Positions 22,036-33,915 of a DNA stretch of 64,000 nucleotides are shown piece after piece. How positions within the stretch are numbered: position 1 is the stretch's first letter; every line of letters begins with the position of its first letter. Made by a program: the position numbers and the translations under genes. The notes under the pieces were generated by a model. That model made no database searches. It saw nothing but the letters and a program-made list of their open reading frames with translations, and was not told the DNA's origin. This stretch comes from Solen grandis (lineage: Eukaryota > Mollusca > Bivalvia > Adapedonta > Solenidae): NCBI GenBank assembly GCA_021229015.1, contig CM037777.1, positions 53,203,554-53,267,553 on the forward strand, read 5' to 3'.

Positions 22036-23984
22036 CCACAAGAAAAACACATATGCTGATACTAAGCATCAAAACTTTTGGGGGATTAGTTTTTGTGATA
22101 ATTTACTTCATAATTAGACATGTGCGATAAGACAGTGACGTTTAGTTGGGAAAATAGGTTATCTTTACTGTTTCATCTCTAAAGTTGGATTGCCGAAGCC
22201 ATAAGTTTGAGTTAACAATAAATACCTAACAGACATACATGATATAAATATGAATTATGTTTTGCTGAAAAAATACCGGCCATCTAAGTTAGATCTCGAG
22301 TTAAATTGTTGTTTTCTTGAGCATACATATGTTTTAATTAGTTTTGAAATATGATTTATTAATTTTCATTTTTTGTGGTATTGAAGCATCTGAAAGATGT
22401 CTATATAATGTATATTTCATACATACAGCAAACAAATCTTGCATTGGAATAAATAAAAAAATAATTTGATGCTGTCATGAAATTTTATATTTATTATAAA
22501 TGATAATTTACCGCCGGAGTCACAATTAAAAAATGACGGCAATATTTCGTTAACAATTTGTTAACTTAGATTAATTCAGTTTTTTTTTTCTGAAACAGTT
22601 TTCATTAAAAAAAAATCTTTACCTAGAAAAATGCGTTTTTTTGTTTTTTTTTTTGTTTTTTTTATTAAATCATCTCAAATATTTTCGTTAATATTTTAAA
22701 CATACTGCGTAAATGTTGATACATATTACATACAGGTTGTTTGTGCAATTGTGGCAAGGTTAACCTTCAATGAACGGTCCTATTTCATTGTGAAAGAAGT
22801 AACTTGTTCCCACTAATGACTATAAACGAATAGATTTGATAGTGATATATCTCTCAATCATTGACACTTATGTTGGACATATAATATACAACGAATGCCA
22901 TATGTATGAAAGCCCTTAGCATACAATGCTTTCATACAACAACTTGTTATGTGGCCCGTAATGGACGTGGACAGTATCAATTCAACATTGTTATTTACTT
23001 TGGTAATAAAGGTCTATCGATAGTTTGTATCTCTTATTTCGTAACACATCATGTATATTTGGGTGGATTGGTTAATTGCCTATTTCAAACAGTTGTTACA
23101 GTTGTTACTACTGACAATGTGTCACTGGTTGTATGTAAATGGCCATTTTATATGACATAAAAGTTATTTCTTGAGCAAATTGTTTTATGTATCAATTTAA
23201 TGTTGGCCCAATGGCTTCCATGGCCTAAAATTTGCATATTTAGACTCCAAGAATATAAGTCTACTACATATAGTTGCAAAGATAAAAGCATTTCAAGAAA
23301 ATAATCAGTAAGGGTATATTTTATATGAGTGCCAAGTTTCATGATTTAACTAAGTGTACGATTCCACCAAAATATAGACCTTTAACAGCTCCATTAACAA
23401 AAACCAAATAAAACGAAAGCTTGCCCAGTTTATAACCAAAGGATATGGTGATTAAACACCAACTAATCTAATTCTTGGCCCCGTATGAAAACATACCTTG
23501 GAAGAGACTAAAAGTTTAAACTTAGCTTTCACGAATCAAAGCAGAGTACCAGAACAAGCAGTCAATTCTTGAATGGTTGTTTATTGCATTTTAGGTGTAC
23601 ACAAACGGATACCTACCAATTGCAACATGTCCGAAATGTTACGGGAAAATGAATATATGGCTACGTCTGTGGCTGCAAGCCGATAGAAATGTGTAACATA
23701 TTTGGAAAAACAACAACACTTTATTAATCTATCAATCGTATTTCTAGTAAACGATTTAAAAAAAAATCAAAATACGCATGTCCTCTCTCGTTATTATAAA
23801 AAACTTTCATTACATTTAGTGAGTATCTAATAACATTTCCCTAAACTCGTAGGCCACGGCTTTTATGGATTTTCATCAAATCTTAGAAAAAAAATAGAAT
23901 ATGTTTTGTGACTTTAAGATATAAAGATTTATAAACATATAAACTAAAATTTGTCGCAAAGATTTGAAAATAGATCTTAATAAA
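22036..23984. other. Intergenic, nothing recognised
   Basis: AT-rich with T runs. The open frame at 22906-23160 has no recognisable domain and no second copy in the array. The stretch around 23400-23720 resembles 40860-41090 downstream of gene B only loosely. Confidence 0.5.
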
Positions 23985-24112
23985 AAGAAAAATTGTTTGT
24001 TTTGGTGAAAGATCGATTAATATTTTCAATGAGTGAACAGAAAAGTGCATCTTTTTATGTTCACGAATGAAATTATACATCGATCTTTCACCAAATAAAC
24101 CATTTTTTTTTT
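23985..24112. repeat. Small palindromic element with 17-bp perfect core arms
   Basis: TTTGGTGAAAGATCGAT (24001-24017) and its exact inverse (24079-24095). The homology extends outwards imperfectly through A/T-rich flanks. It is about 95-128 bp with no coding capacity, and resembles a very small foldback or MITE. Confidence 0.78.
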
Positions 24113-24379
24113 TTATTTATTGCTTCAAAGGCCAGAAATTAGCTAGGTATTTTTCACAAAAGACGTCAAAATTGGCGAAATTATGTCGCGTGCGTGACGT
24201 TATTAATGACGTCATTTCTTGCGTAAAACCCGGCACAATTGTCGCTCCGATCAGTTTATAACGTAGGGTCGGGTTCAAGTTCCTGATAATCTCACTGTTT
24301 TGAACAGTGAAATAATCAGGATATAATCCACTGTTACTTCTAGGTAATCCATCGAAAAGCATTCAATAAAATGACTTAA

Positions 24380-24720
24380 TCACCGAAAATATGTATATTT
24401 TATCTATTAATGCTTTATGTATTATCAATTGATGCAAAAAAAAATACGTAACACCCATCACGTAATAGTCAAAACTGACTACGATGATAAAACCATGTAG
24501 ATGTAGAAAAAAATACATAGAGGAAATTGTTAATTCCGAGACCTTTACCTAAATCACGTGCCAAATAGAACTATCTGTGCTGATTTGTTTTGTTTTTTTA
24601 TTATTGTCAGGTCAATTTATTGCATCTCAAATCATCATCACATGATAAGTCTACTACGATAAAAATATACAGTTAATTTCTGCACTTTATGGTGAAATAT
24701 TCTTCGGCCATTGTTATAAC
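24380..24720. repeat. Downstream flank shared with gene B
   Basis: Words such as AACTATCTGTGCTGATTT, GCATCTCAAATCA and ATACAGTTAATTTCTG occur in the same order at 41880-42230 downstream of gene B. This marks the tandem duplication unit as gene plus several kb of 3' flank. Confidence 0.6.
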
Positions 24721-24989
24721 CTTAGAGGTATTTCGATAAGAAACAGTAATATCTGACTGGAGAGCGGGTATCGCCGTCGATGAGCGAATGTTAAATAAAT
24801 AAGTCAACTCTGGAATCAGTTCTCAGTATTGTTCACGAATCCAACACAATCACTTCACATCATTACAGGAGTACAGGTCTACTGTACAGGTCTTACATCT
24901 TGCAAAAATAAAACTAAACAATACTCAATATCAGCAATGAATGAGCATTGATTACTAACATACTTAAAAGACAAGCAACATTATAAACA

Positions 24990-26033
24990 TAATCACAACG
25001 CTATACCGATCACAGAATAACATACTCTGTACGTAGCGCTCTACCGATCAGAGGATAGCACACTCTGCACCGACCACAGTGTAACACACTCTGTACATAG
25101 CGCTTTACTGATCACAGCGCTATGCCTGTTACAATATAACACACTCTTTACATAGCGCTATACCGATCAGAGTATAACACACGCTGCACTGACCACAGTA
25201 TAACACACGCTGCACTGACCACAGTATAACACACGCTGCACTGACCACAGTATAACACACGCTGCACTGACCACAGTGTAACACACTCTGTACATAGCGC
25301 TTTACTGGTCACAGCGCTATGCCTGTTACAATACTCTTTACATAGCGCTATATCGATCAGAGTATAACACACGCTGCACTGACCACAGTATAACACACGC
25401 TGCACTGACCAAAGTGTAACACACTCTGTACATAGTGCTTTACTGATCGCAGCGCTATGCCTATTACAATATAACACACTCTTTACATGGCGCTATACCG
25501 ACCACAGTATAGCCACTATGTACATAGCGCTTTACTGATCGCAGCGCTATGCCTATTACAATATAATACACTCTTTACATAGCGCTATACCGACCACAGT
25601 ATAGCCACTATGTACATAGCGCTTTACTGATCGCAGCGCTATGCCTATTACAATATAATACACTCTTTACATAGCGCTATACCGACCACAGTATAGCCAC
25701 TATGTACATAGCGCTTTACTGATCGCAGCGCTATGCCTATTACAATATAATACACTCTTTACATAGCGCTATACCGACCACAGTATAGCCACTTGTACAT
25801 AGCGCTTTACTGATCGCAGCGCTATACCGACCCAGTATAGCTTCTATGTACATAGCGCTTTACTGATCGCAGCGCTATGCCTATTACAATATAATACACT
25901 CTTTACATAGCGCTATACCGACCACAGTATAGCCACTATGTACATAGCGCTTTACTGATCACAGCGCTATGCCTATTACAATATAACACACTATTTACAT
26001 AGCGCTATACCGACCACAGTATAGCCACTATGT
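24990..26033. repeat. Satellite array, 92-bp and 26-bp units rich in AGCGCT
   Basis: From about 25500 the period is 92 bp (TATGTACATAGCGCTTTACT, GATCGCAGCGCTATGCC, CTTTACATAGCGCTATACC, GACCACAGTATAGCCAC), each unit with three AGCGCT palindromes. Earlier parts are variants, including four 26-bp units of CTGACCACAGTATAACACAC at about 25190-25280. It ends abruptly at gypsy gag sequence (26034). Minus-strand open frames here are repeat artefacts. Confidence 0.93.
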
Positions 26034-26085
26034 ACAGTCCTCCTCACACTTTGACTTCTCACCCACTGTCCCTGTAACGACTAAG

Positions 26086-26960
26086 GTGCCCAATATCCCA
26101 CCATTCTCAGGTGATGAAGTCGGAGATAAATTTTATGAATGGCGACATGAGGTTCGATGTCTGAGGAAAGACTCTTCATTGTCCTCTTCATTGGTGCTAC
26201 AGGCTATAAGATCTTTCCTTTGTGGTACTGCCCGCCATTTGCTGGTCTCACTTGGTGACAATATCTCAATTGATTCTATTCTTAGGAAACTTGAGGTCAA
26301 CTATGGTGAACCATCCCATAAGTCTATCTCCATGAAAGAGTCTGTGACATCTTTCGGTTGTAGACTTGAGTCTGCTCTTGACCAGGCTTTTGAGGGTAGT
26401 CAAATTCCCGGCTTTAATCGTAGCCAATTGCTTTGTGAAAGACTGTGGTCAGGGTTACGCACAGAGGTGTTGCGCACCAATACCCGCCATAAGCTGGACA
26501 CAGCACTAGACTATGATTCTTTCCTCCGTGATGTACGGCAAGTCGAGAATGAACTTTCCATTTCTCTACCCAAGTTTACCAAATCTTCACATGTTTCCAG
26601 TCTGAAGCAGCCTCAGTTATCTCAGCAGCTTGAGTCTAATTTGACAAAAAAACTATCAGAATTAGAACAGCGTCTGAACTCAAGACTTTCTTCAGTTCAG
26701 TCTTGAGTTGATAAGCAGTTTTCGGCTATTTTGCAACGCATTGACTCCCTTTCACTCCCTGCTTACCCATCACATGTTAATATTCCCTCATCCCAGTAAC
26801 ACCCTACACCCCAACCATTAATTCCTACCTCTTATTCAGCATCTCCTATGCCACAGAATTACACCACCCCCAAGACTCAAGGGTATTTAGGTAGAGGTCA
26901 TCGCTCTCAGCGTGGTAGAGGTAGCGGCCGTCAATATCCCATGAGTCAACCTTCAGCCGG
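26086..26960 (+). pseudogene. Gag of the gypsy element (PNMA/Arc-like capsid)
   Basis: A 206-residue open frame starts MPNIPPFSGDEVGDKFYEW and continues through ILQ-like and SFGCRLES motifs typical of invertebrate gypsy gags related to PNMA proteins. The middle appears shortened between NYGEPSHKS and SVTSFGCRLE. A TGA (26704-26706) and a TAA near 26798 interrupt the same frame, which continues to a basic RGRGSGRQY tail near 26930. It forms the capsid in functional elements. Here it is a decayed part of the transposon and not a domesticated gene. Confidence 0.8.
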
Positions 26961-26988
26961 TCACGCAAACTGGTAGCCAGCCCTCCTA

Positions 26989-27713
26989 GTGGCCACTCAG
27001 GGGTCGGCAGTGATGTTGGTAATACTCAGTCTGTTGATGTTTTCTGAACTTATTGGTACTTCTAATAAGTTCACCATTGTTGTCGATTCTGTTCCTGTAG
27101 TTCGACTTATCGATAGTGGTTCTATGGTGACTACTGTTTCAGATACTTTCTTCAAATCTTTACCCAACAATCCCCCTTTGAAAGACTTGTCTGATTTTGA
27201 TGTTGACATGAATGTCACAGTTGCAAATGGTAACAAGCTTGACATACTTGGTTACATTGAAGTGACTGTGGGTGTCCCTACTTTGAACTCCAAGTTCCGG
27301 CATTGGTAGTACCTGACACAGCGTCTTGCCCTGTGATCATTGGTACTAATGTCATTATGCGCTGCAAGTCGGCTGCCGCTGAACCAGCATACCCTTTACC
27401 TGAATCTTGGCAGTTGGCATTTGATTCACTAGTTTGTGAACCTGTCATTGTTAAATCAACCAATGAACATACGGTCGAACTTAGTCCATATGAGTTTTTT
27501 TCCCTCAATGAAATTGCCAGAGGTCTTAGTCATGGTATTCAGAAAATTATCATTGAGAACATTTCCTCTGATAGCACCTTTCTTGTGAGACCCCATGTTC
27601 TTAAAGTCCCTCGGTACGGCAATTATGTCAAAGTTCCCGTTAGGTTATGTAACATGACAGCCAAGCCAGTCTTCATTCGACCAAAGTCTGACATGTATTG
27701 TCAACGAGGATAA
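26989..27713 (+). pseudogene. Aspartic protease and linker region of the gypsy element
   Basis: VVRLIDSGSMVTTVSDTFF contains the D-S/T-G active site, followed by DVDMNVTVANGNKLDILGYI. A frameshift at about 27300 moves the frame to VVPDTASCPVIIGTNVI, which matches the C-terminal part of the protease. The following 100 residues are the usual spacer before RT, ending at a stop at 27711-27713. Confidence 0.8.
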
Positions 27714-27974
27714 GATTGTTGACAATCTTGCTTCTTAGCTTCCTCCTTCAGTTCCTCCTAGTCTTTACCTAGTTGATGATCTTGGTGTCAAAATCGAAAC
27801 AGATAATTTGTCATCAGATCATATACTTTGGGAACTGGAAGCATATCTTTTCTACAGGTCCCACTGGTCTTAGTTGTTCTAATCTTGTCAAACACAAGAT
27901 TGTTCTCGAGAATGACATCCCATTCAAACAGCTTTATCAAAATGTCCCTCCTGGAATGTATGAGGATGTAATGT

Positions 27975-29300
27975 AGACAGCATCTTAAGGACATGCTTGA
28001 GTGTGTTGCTATTCGTGAGAGTGATAGCCGATTCTCTTCAAACGTGGTTTTGGTACGTAAGAAAGATGGCTCATTGCGCTTCTGTCTGGATTTCCGCATG
28101 CTGAATTCCAGAACGCGTAAAGATGCCTACATGCTCCCTAGGTTCGACGACACTGTTGACACCTTGGTTGGCTCCAAATTCTTCTCCAAGCTCGACTTGC
28201 GTTCTGGTTACTGGCAAGTCGAGATGGAAGACGAAGACAAGGCCAAAACCGCTTTCTCTGTGGGAAATCTCGGTTTCTATGAGTGTAACCGGATGCCATT
28301 CGGTTTGACCAATAGTAGTGCTACTTTTCAGCGCCTCGTGGAGAAGTGCATGGTCGACCTCAATCTCAAAGAATGTCTCGTTTTCATCGACGATATTCCT
28401 ATTTTTTTCGGAAACTTTTGAAGAGCGTATTGCCCGTCTTTAATTTGTCTTTCAGCGCCTTCAAACACATGGTCTTAAATTGAAAGGTTCAAAATGCGAG
28501 CTTTGCAAGTCCTCTGTCAACTATCTTGGTCTTGTCATCTCTGAACACGGTATTTCTACTGATCCTGCCAAAATCTCAGCTATTTCCAATTTGCCTACCC
28601 CCAAAAATGTCTCTGAGTTACGCAGTTTTTTGAACTGCTGGTTTCTACTGGAGATCATAAAGGACTGTTCTAAAATTGCCAATCCCCTTAACAATCTCCT
28701 TGAGGGCCATGGCACTGCCAAGTCCTCTAAAAAGTAAAAGAAATCTAAGAAAAGCTCCCCTGTCCTATGGTCCTGGCTTGATGCCCAGCAAAAATATTTT
28801 GACCTGCTTAAACTGCTTAAAGAAAAACTCACTTCTTCTCCAGTTTTGGTTTTTTGCTGACTTCAGCAAGCCCTTCATAGTCCATACTGACGCGTGTGGG
28901 ACTGGTCTAGGCGCAGTTCTTCTGCAAGATCAAGATGGTGAAGAGAAGGTGATCGCTTATGCGAGCCGTGGACTGCGACAAAGTGAGAGGAACTAGCATG
29001 CTCATAAGCTTGAGTTCCTTGCACTCAAATGGGCGGTCACCGATAAATTCCATGACTATTTGTATAGCAACACCTTCACTGTCTTCACGGATAACAATCC
29101 GTTGACTTACGTTCTTTCTTCTGCCAAACTTGATGCGACAGGTCACCGCTGGGAAGCAGCCCTGTCAGCATTTAACTTCGATGTAGTCTATAAGTCAGGT
29201 AGATCGAACACAGATTGCGACGGTTTGAGTCGTATGCCACAGATGTTCTCTGAAGCAGTTAAGGCTGTTTGTTCTGCAGTAACTTCTTCAGTTGCTGCTG
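27975..29300 (+). pseudogene. Reverse transcriptase and RNase H of the gypsy element
   Basis: RT motifs: SNVVLVRKKDGSLRFCLDFR, KLDLRSGYWQVEM, NRMPFGLTNSSATFQRL and CLVFIDDIPIF (catalytic DD as FIDD). A frameshift near 28421 leads to HGLKLKGSKCELC and NYLGLVISEHGI. The FAGYYR-type motif after SELRSFLN is deleted. RNase [28 protein letters not shown], then TVFTDNNPLTYV and KSGRSNTDCDGLSR. A stop replaces a residue after RQSERN. Non-functional. Confidence 0.9.
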
Positions 29301-29359
29301 TTGAGAGCCTGGTTTGTGACAGTGACGTCCTTCTCGGTGATGACATTGCTGCAGACACT

Positions 29360-29675
29360 GTCCTATTCCCATGTCTCGGCCAAGACCACCTGTCATTTTG
29401 GCTCGGCCCAGTCCTGTTCCCGTTCCTCGGCCCAGTCTAGTCACTGTGTTTCGGTCCCGTCCTGTCAGTGTGCCTCGGCCCAGTCCAGTCACTGAGTCTC
29501 GGCCTAGTCCTGTCACCGTGTCTCGACCCAGTTCTGTCACCGTGTCTCGGCCCAGTGCAAGACTGTGCCCAGTCCCACTGCTCCTGTGCCTCGCCCTAGG
29601 TCACGACGCATTGTGCGCCCGCCTGACAGGTATAGTGAGTGGGCTTATCAGCAGACTGCAGAATATTTTGTGTAG
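29360..29675 (+). repeat. ~26-bp repeat (TCGGCCCAGTCCTGTCACTG) in place of integrase, then Pol tail
   Basis: The RNase H frame runs into about eight degenerate 26-bp units encoding SRPSPVTV-like repeats. From about 29590 another frame encodes RRIVRPPDRYSEW, then YFV-stop (about 29675), a typical extreme C-terminus of gypsy Pol. The whole integrase is therefore deleted, and repeat expansion occupies the junction. Confidence 0.7.
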
Positions 29676-29683
29676 TCATTATT

Positions 29684-30443
29684 AGTCCCCTACCGGTGTT
29701 CACACCGGAGGGGACTATAGGTTTGCCCTCCGTCTGTCCGTCCGTCCGTCTGTCCGTCTGTCTGTCCGCTCAAATCTGGATCCCGCGATAACTTAATAAC
29801 TAAGCAAGCTAACTTGATGAAACTTGGATTATGACTAGATGCCAATGTGTAGATTATGCACGTCGTTTTATTTTTGTTCTTTGACTAAAATTTTGGTTGC
29901 TATGGTAACGGAAATAGTGAAAATATGGCAAAAATGGGATCCCGCGATAACTTTATAACAAAGCAAGCTAACTTGATGAAACTTCGTATATGACTAGATG
30001 GCAATGTGTAGATTATGCACATTGTTTTATTTTTTTATTCGACTAAAGTTGTGGTTGCTATAGTAACGGAAATAGTGAAAATATGGCAAAAGTAAAGTTT
30101 GTGTGTGTAATTATGCTATGGTATAATTATATGACTTATTATAACTTTATTAAGATTGCTGAAAACTTGCTTTCAATAAATATCACTGAACATTTAGATT
30201 ACTGTTGTCCTTTTATTATGAAATTACGGTTGCTATGGTAGCAGATACAAATCATTGATCTTTCAATAACTTTATTCAAGTCATTTGAGTCAAATTTAAG
30301 AAATTTTGTTGCATTACATTTCGTATGTCTGAAGATTATTTTGAAGACTTGTTCATCAATTCATAAATGTATTATTGATTACCATATTGAGTCAAGGTGG
30401 AGCCGGTAGGGGACTTCATGTGTTGCATACAACACCAGTTACT
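29684..30443 (-). mobile_element. Inverted-repeat element (AGTCCCCTACCGG family), copy 2, with internal duplication
   Basis: Bounded by AGTCCCCTACCGG (29684) and CCGGTAGGGGACT (30415), followed by the outer end GTTGCATACAACACCAGTTA as in copy 1. It contains a (TCTG/TCCG)n tract and two tandem copies of about 155 bp (from 29780 and 29938: GATCCCGCGATAACTT, GCAAGCTAACTTGATGAAAC, TATGGTAACGGAAATAGTG). It lies 9 bp after the Pol stop codon. No protein frame. Confidence 0.82.
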
Positions 30444-30771
30444 TGTATTTAATAGTGAAGCTACTGGTAAGAATGGTTAAGTGCTTTTTAGGTTTGTTTG
30501 ATTTTACTGTATTCATATAATGTATGCACATAATTTTTAGCTTCGTGTACCTAACAATGAATATCAATATTTTTCTTTACCCGTGACTTTGGCAGTCTCG
30601 TCGCAAGATGTGTTTAGCCGTACCTAAAGTTCATTGTTTGAGATAAATTTATATTTTTCTCCAATGTGCATTGATCGCAACAGATCGTATTTTAATATTT
30701 CTTTATAGTAGATATTTTTCATAATAGTTACAGGTCACGAATGTCGGAGACATTCCAACCAAGAGGGGGAG

Positions 30772-31215
30772 TGTGTAGCAAGGTGCAGTTTTGTCCCTCT
30801 GTACTGTAGTGTCTTGTTAGTACTCATGTTCTTGTTTACTCTATGTTCAACTTTGTACATGTCTGTTATTGTCCAAGAGAGTGAGCATGCCTGAGTGAGT
30901 CCGTATGTAAACTGGTTGAGTGAGTGTTCTATTTTAAGGAAATACCCTGATTGGTTGGCCCTGCCCCTTTGTTCCTTTTTTCCCACTCATAAGCCTCCGT
31001 CTCTCTTACTAATCATTCACCGATCGATCACCGTCGACGCAAGTTGATTGTTAGATCCAGATATATTCTGCTAGACATTATGTCGCTCTTACCTTTGAGC
31101 ATTTTCTATATTAAAATGTAACTTTATTTAGACGTGCCTGGTAAGTTTATATTTGTACTAAAGTGATTTAAATATGTATTTTCCAAGTAATTTATTCCTC
31201 GCGATGATTTTTTAA
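30772..31215 (+). mobile_element. 3' LTR of the gypsy element
   Basis: Begins TGTGTAGCAAGG directly after the polypurine tract and shares ordered blocks with the solo LTR at 9735-10110. The right boundary is estimated from where similarity ends. Confidence 0.72.
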
Positions 31216-32229
31216 AAAATTGGATTCAAGTATCATATTTCCACAAATTTCACCAAATACTTTTTCCTCTGCTTATTAATACTGTAACCATCTTAAGCAT
31301 CATGAAAATAATCGCTAACCATTACAGCAATGTAAAAGTCCGAAACTTTCATTTCTGGGATCTTAACAATAACCTGAAAAACAGGATGTTTATATTAATT
31401 TTCATAAAACACTATCTAATGTAGCTTCGTGATTGCAATAAAAATCAGCTTACCGTGTATAGACTTTTTAATACAGTTGTAGATTGCAATTTTTTTATCA
31501 AAATTTCGTAAGCTATATCGGGTCTTCCGGTTCAGAATATGAAAAATCTCGATTCTTTTAATGGTTTTGTGCTACTGCCATTTCAAAACGAGATTAATCA
31601 AATTGACACGAACTTATATTTAAAATTGATAGAGTACGTTTTTATGTTGAAATGGACATTTTGATGATGTTAATAAAAATAATCTCTAATTATGATTGCA
31701 CGAAAATAGAATGGGATACGAAAGGATCACTTCCGAATTGCAACATATTTTGTCTTCATTTCCAGCATTGAATGCAATTCATTTCTGGATTTGTTTGCGT
31801 ATTATCCCCCCTTTTTTTTTTATTTCATTCATGCTCCCTCAATTCTAGGCAAAAAGTTCATGTTTTCTAACGAAAAAATGCCGTCATTGTAACCATAAGG
31901 ATTTTAATCCTCCAGGTCCGGGTCCATTGACAACCTACAGTATGCCCGGCGGTGATCCGCCGTGCATTAAACTTCCGTCAAGAGAATACAATTACGCATT
32001 AACAAAGAAAACACTTTACATACGTTTAGTAACTTGATACTTATCTAGTTGATCATATATGATATATATTTTCATATATGTATATCTATATTTATTATTT
32101 ATACACCCGTAAACATGCATACAAATACATATCCACATATGTGTACATACGTATACACACATATCTATGCATATGTGTGCTTTTTTATTAACACATGCGC
32201 ATACAAATAATTGGGGTTAAAGAAAACTT
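31216..32229. other. Upstream flank of gene B, AT-rich
   Basis: No PAN exon or other coding exon was found. An irregular TA/CA simple-sequence stretch lies at about 32050-32200, including CATATGTGTACATACGTA. Confidence 0.5.
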
Positions 32230-32620
32230 ATTATAATATATCTGATTTCTGTGTTCAATCGATTTATACATATATATAGATACATTTTTATTAATAAATT
32301 GATTTTCTGACATAAGTTCAGAAAATTTTAAAATATTTGGGGTTTTTTCCAGTAATACTTTTAAATATATTTCTTCCGTAAATTAATATACATTGACACT
32401 CAAATAAAAAGTTAAATTCGTCTTCTGTGGTATTGCATAATTGACATTTTCTATCCTGGTATGGTATTTTATTTGTTAATGCCTACGTTTTTGCTTCTAC
32501 TTATAACCTATGGCTAAAACCCGATAACGTGAAAGAGATTTTCTAATTGTACAATTATCGACATAATTCAAATAGGGCTGTAATCTAAAATCAGCATAAA
32601 GCATAAAGCTCTAGAGGAAT
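32230..32620 (-). mobile_element. LINE 3'-end fragment, antisense
   Basis: The minus strand reads RKSLSRYRVLAIGYK, then NKIPYQDRKCQLCN, TTEDEFNFLFECQ, matching the post-RT Cys-rich tail (R..C..C....EDE.HFLF.C) of non-LTR retrotransposons. Stops interrupt it. It is a different lineage from the fragment at 1323. Confidence 0.6.
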
Positions 32621-32810
32621 TTTTAGCTCTGATGACTAATTTTGAATAAGATTATCTTTTAAACGTTGTTTTCAGATATTAATAAAGATATTCATGTTAC
32701 TAATATTTTGATATAACCATACATCATTAAAACCTAAGCGATTCTAAAATATTTCTCACTCACATATCATTGAATCAATAGATAATCATGCATTCAATTT
32801 ATTTATATAG

Positions 32811-32895
32811 GAACTCACGTGCGGTGATACCACGTGCGGGACGGATAAGACGTGCACGGCACACGGAACTGATCCTGGAGTATGTGTTGTAGAAG
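32811..32895 (+). CDS. Gene B exon 2-type Cys-rich module (first recognised exon)
   Basis: 85 nt, phase 0 to 1, acceptor TATATAG, donor GTAAG. It reads ELTCGDTTCGTDKTCTAHGT, then DPGVCVVE, paralogous to gene A exon 2 with one extra Gly codon. No PAN/signal exon was found between gene A and this exon, so gene B may be 5'-truncated or use an unrecognised first exon. Exons 2-7 of gene B total 879 nt and remain open throughout. Confidence 0.75.
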
Positions 32896-33762
32896 GTAAG
32901 TCATTCGATGACTTCAAACAGAAAATATAAACATTGGACGGATTTACGGAAAGGTGGAGTGGAAGTGATCTGCAGAGACCGTACCCCCATCAACGTCGGA
33001 AACCCACGAGCGCTCATTCCGTTACTCCATCCATCGCCCGTAGGATTATTAGTTAGCATTTGCTCGTGATCGATTATATATACCGAAAGAAATTCCAGTA
33101 CTTACGGTAGCGCAGCGTGACGTTATCACTGTGAGGAGTGTGTTACTGACTTACAGATTTTAGACCTCCAACTAAAGAGTACTCATTTGTGTAAGCAACG
33201 TTTTGATTGGTCTACGTACCTATTATGAATATCCTTATAACGATAAAGTGCTAGCCAAGTATCAAGGTGTAATAGGCAGTCGTGGGTTTACGACGCTGTA
33301 CCCCCATATGACAACCAGTGAATGTTATTTATTGAACTTTAAAAAAAAAACACACAACATCTGAGGCAACGCTTTTATCTTCTGCTTGAGGAGTAGTTCA
33401 GTAATCTCGCTGCCTTAACCCCACCCTAGATCTGCCACTACATGTAATCATTCTTCTTGCTGTCTTACTATGAAATAAATTTACAAAAAAACCTTTGTCT
33501 AAATGAAAGTAAATATACATTTTTATATTCAGGGTATTTCCATTTTTTATCATTTTACTCAAGAATTATCAAAATTTCAATAACATATTGGTAATTAATA
33601 TATGATAAGATGCAATTTTAAATTATAATAAAAACGCATTTTTATTAATTCGTTTTACTTGCACCGCGCTGGAGTGAGGTGTCTATCTTTGGCTACGAAA
33701 TTGCTACGACCATTGTATTATTTTTTCATTTGGGTAAGTCATTATGAAATGGATTGTTACAG
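32896..33762 (+). other. Gene B intron 2
   Basis: Short intron; the part from about 33290 aligns with gene A intron 2 (ACATCTGAGG, CCCACCC...TAGATCTG). It lacks the LINE present in gene A. The first 400 bp have no counterpart in A and no recognised identity. Confidence 0.6.
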
Positions 33763-33915
33763 AGTGTTCAGCCGTCGCATTTAACGGTAAGCTAGACCTC
33801 CAAGGAAATACCCAGCACGTTGGAAGTCTGAGACTTTCGTTAAGGTTGGGGTTCCCTATACAGTATGTGTGTGGTACAACTGGGGACTGGGTACCTTCAG
33901 CTGCCGGATGTCTTC
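33763..33915 (+). CDS. Gene B exon 3: sushi-like module
   Basis: 153 nt, phase 1-1. It reads ECSAVAFNGKLDLQGNTQHV, GFPIQYVCGTTGDWVP, AAGCL. It closely matches gene A exon 3, with the conserved Cys, Gly-Trp and VGS positions kept. Confidence 0.82.

Larger units (their letters stand above)
26034..31215 (+). mobile_element. Decayed Ty3/gypsy element with PNMA-like gag, lacking 5' LTR and integrase
   Basis: Order: gag (26086-26960), protease (about 27050-27400), reverse transcriptase/RNase H (27990-29300), short Pol tail (to 29675), an inserted inverted-repeat element (29684-30443), polypurine tract AAGAGGGGGAG (30761-30771) and a 3' LTR. No LTR precedes gag; the 92-bp satellite directly abuts it. 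Several frameshifts and stops make it inactive. Confidence 0.87.

Noticed and set aside
25148..25477. Cys-rich minus-strand frame (ALCTECVTLWSVQRVLYC repeats)
   Set aside because: Product of the satellite array, not a metallothionein-like gene.
24990..26033. CRISPR-like array
   Set aside because: Units are contiguous satellite repeats without unique spacers, in a eukaryotic context.
26086..26706. A clean 206-residue PNMA/Arc-like frame that might be a domesticated capsid gene
   Set aside because: It is followed in order by decayed protease, RT/RNase H, a purine tract and an LTR, and its frame is interrupted near the end, so it is part of a dead gypsy element.
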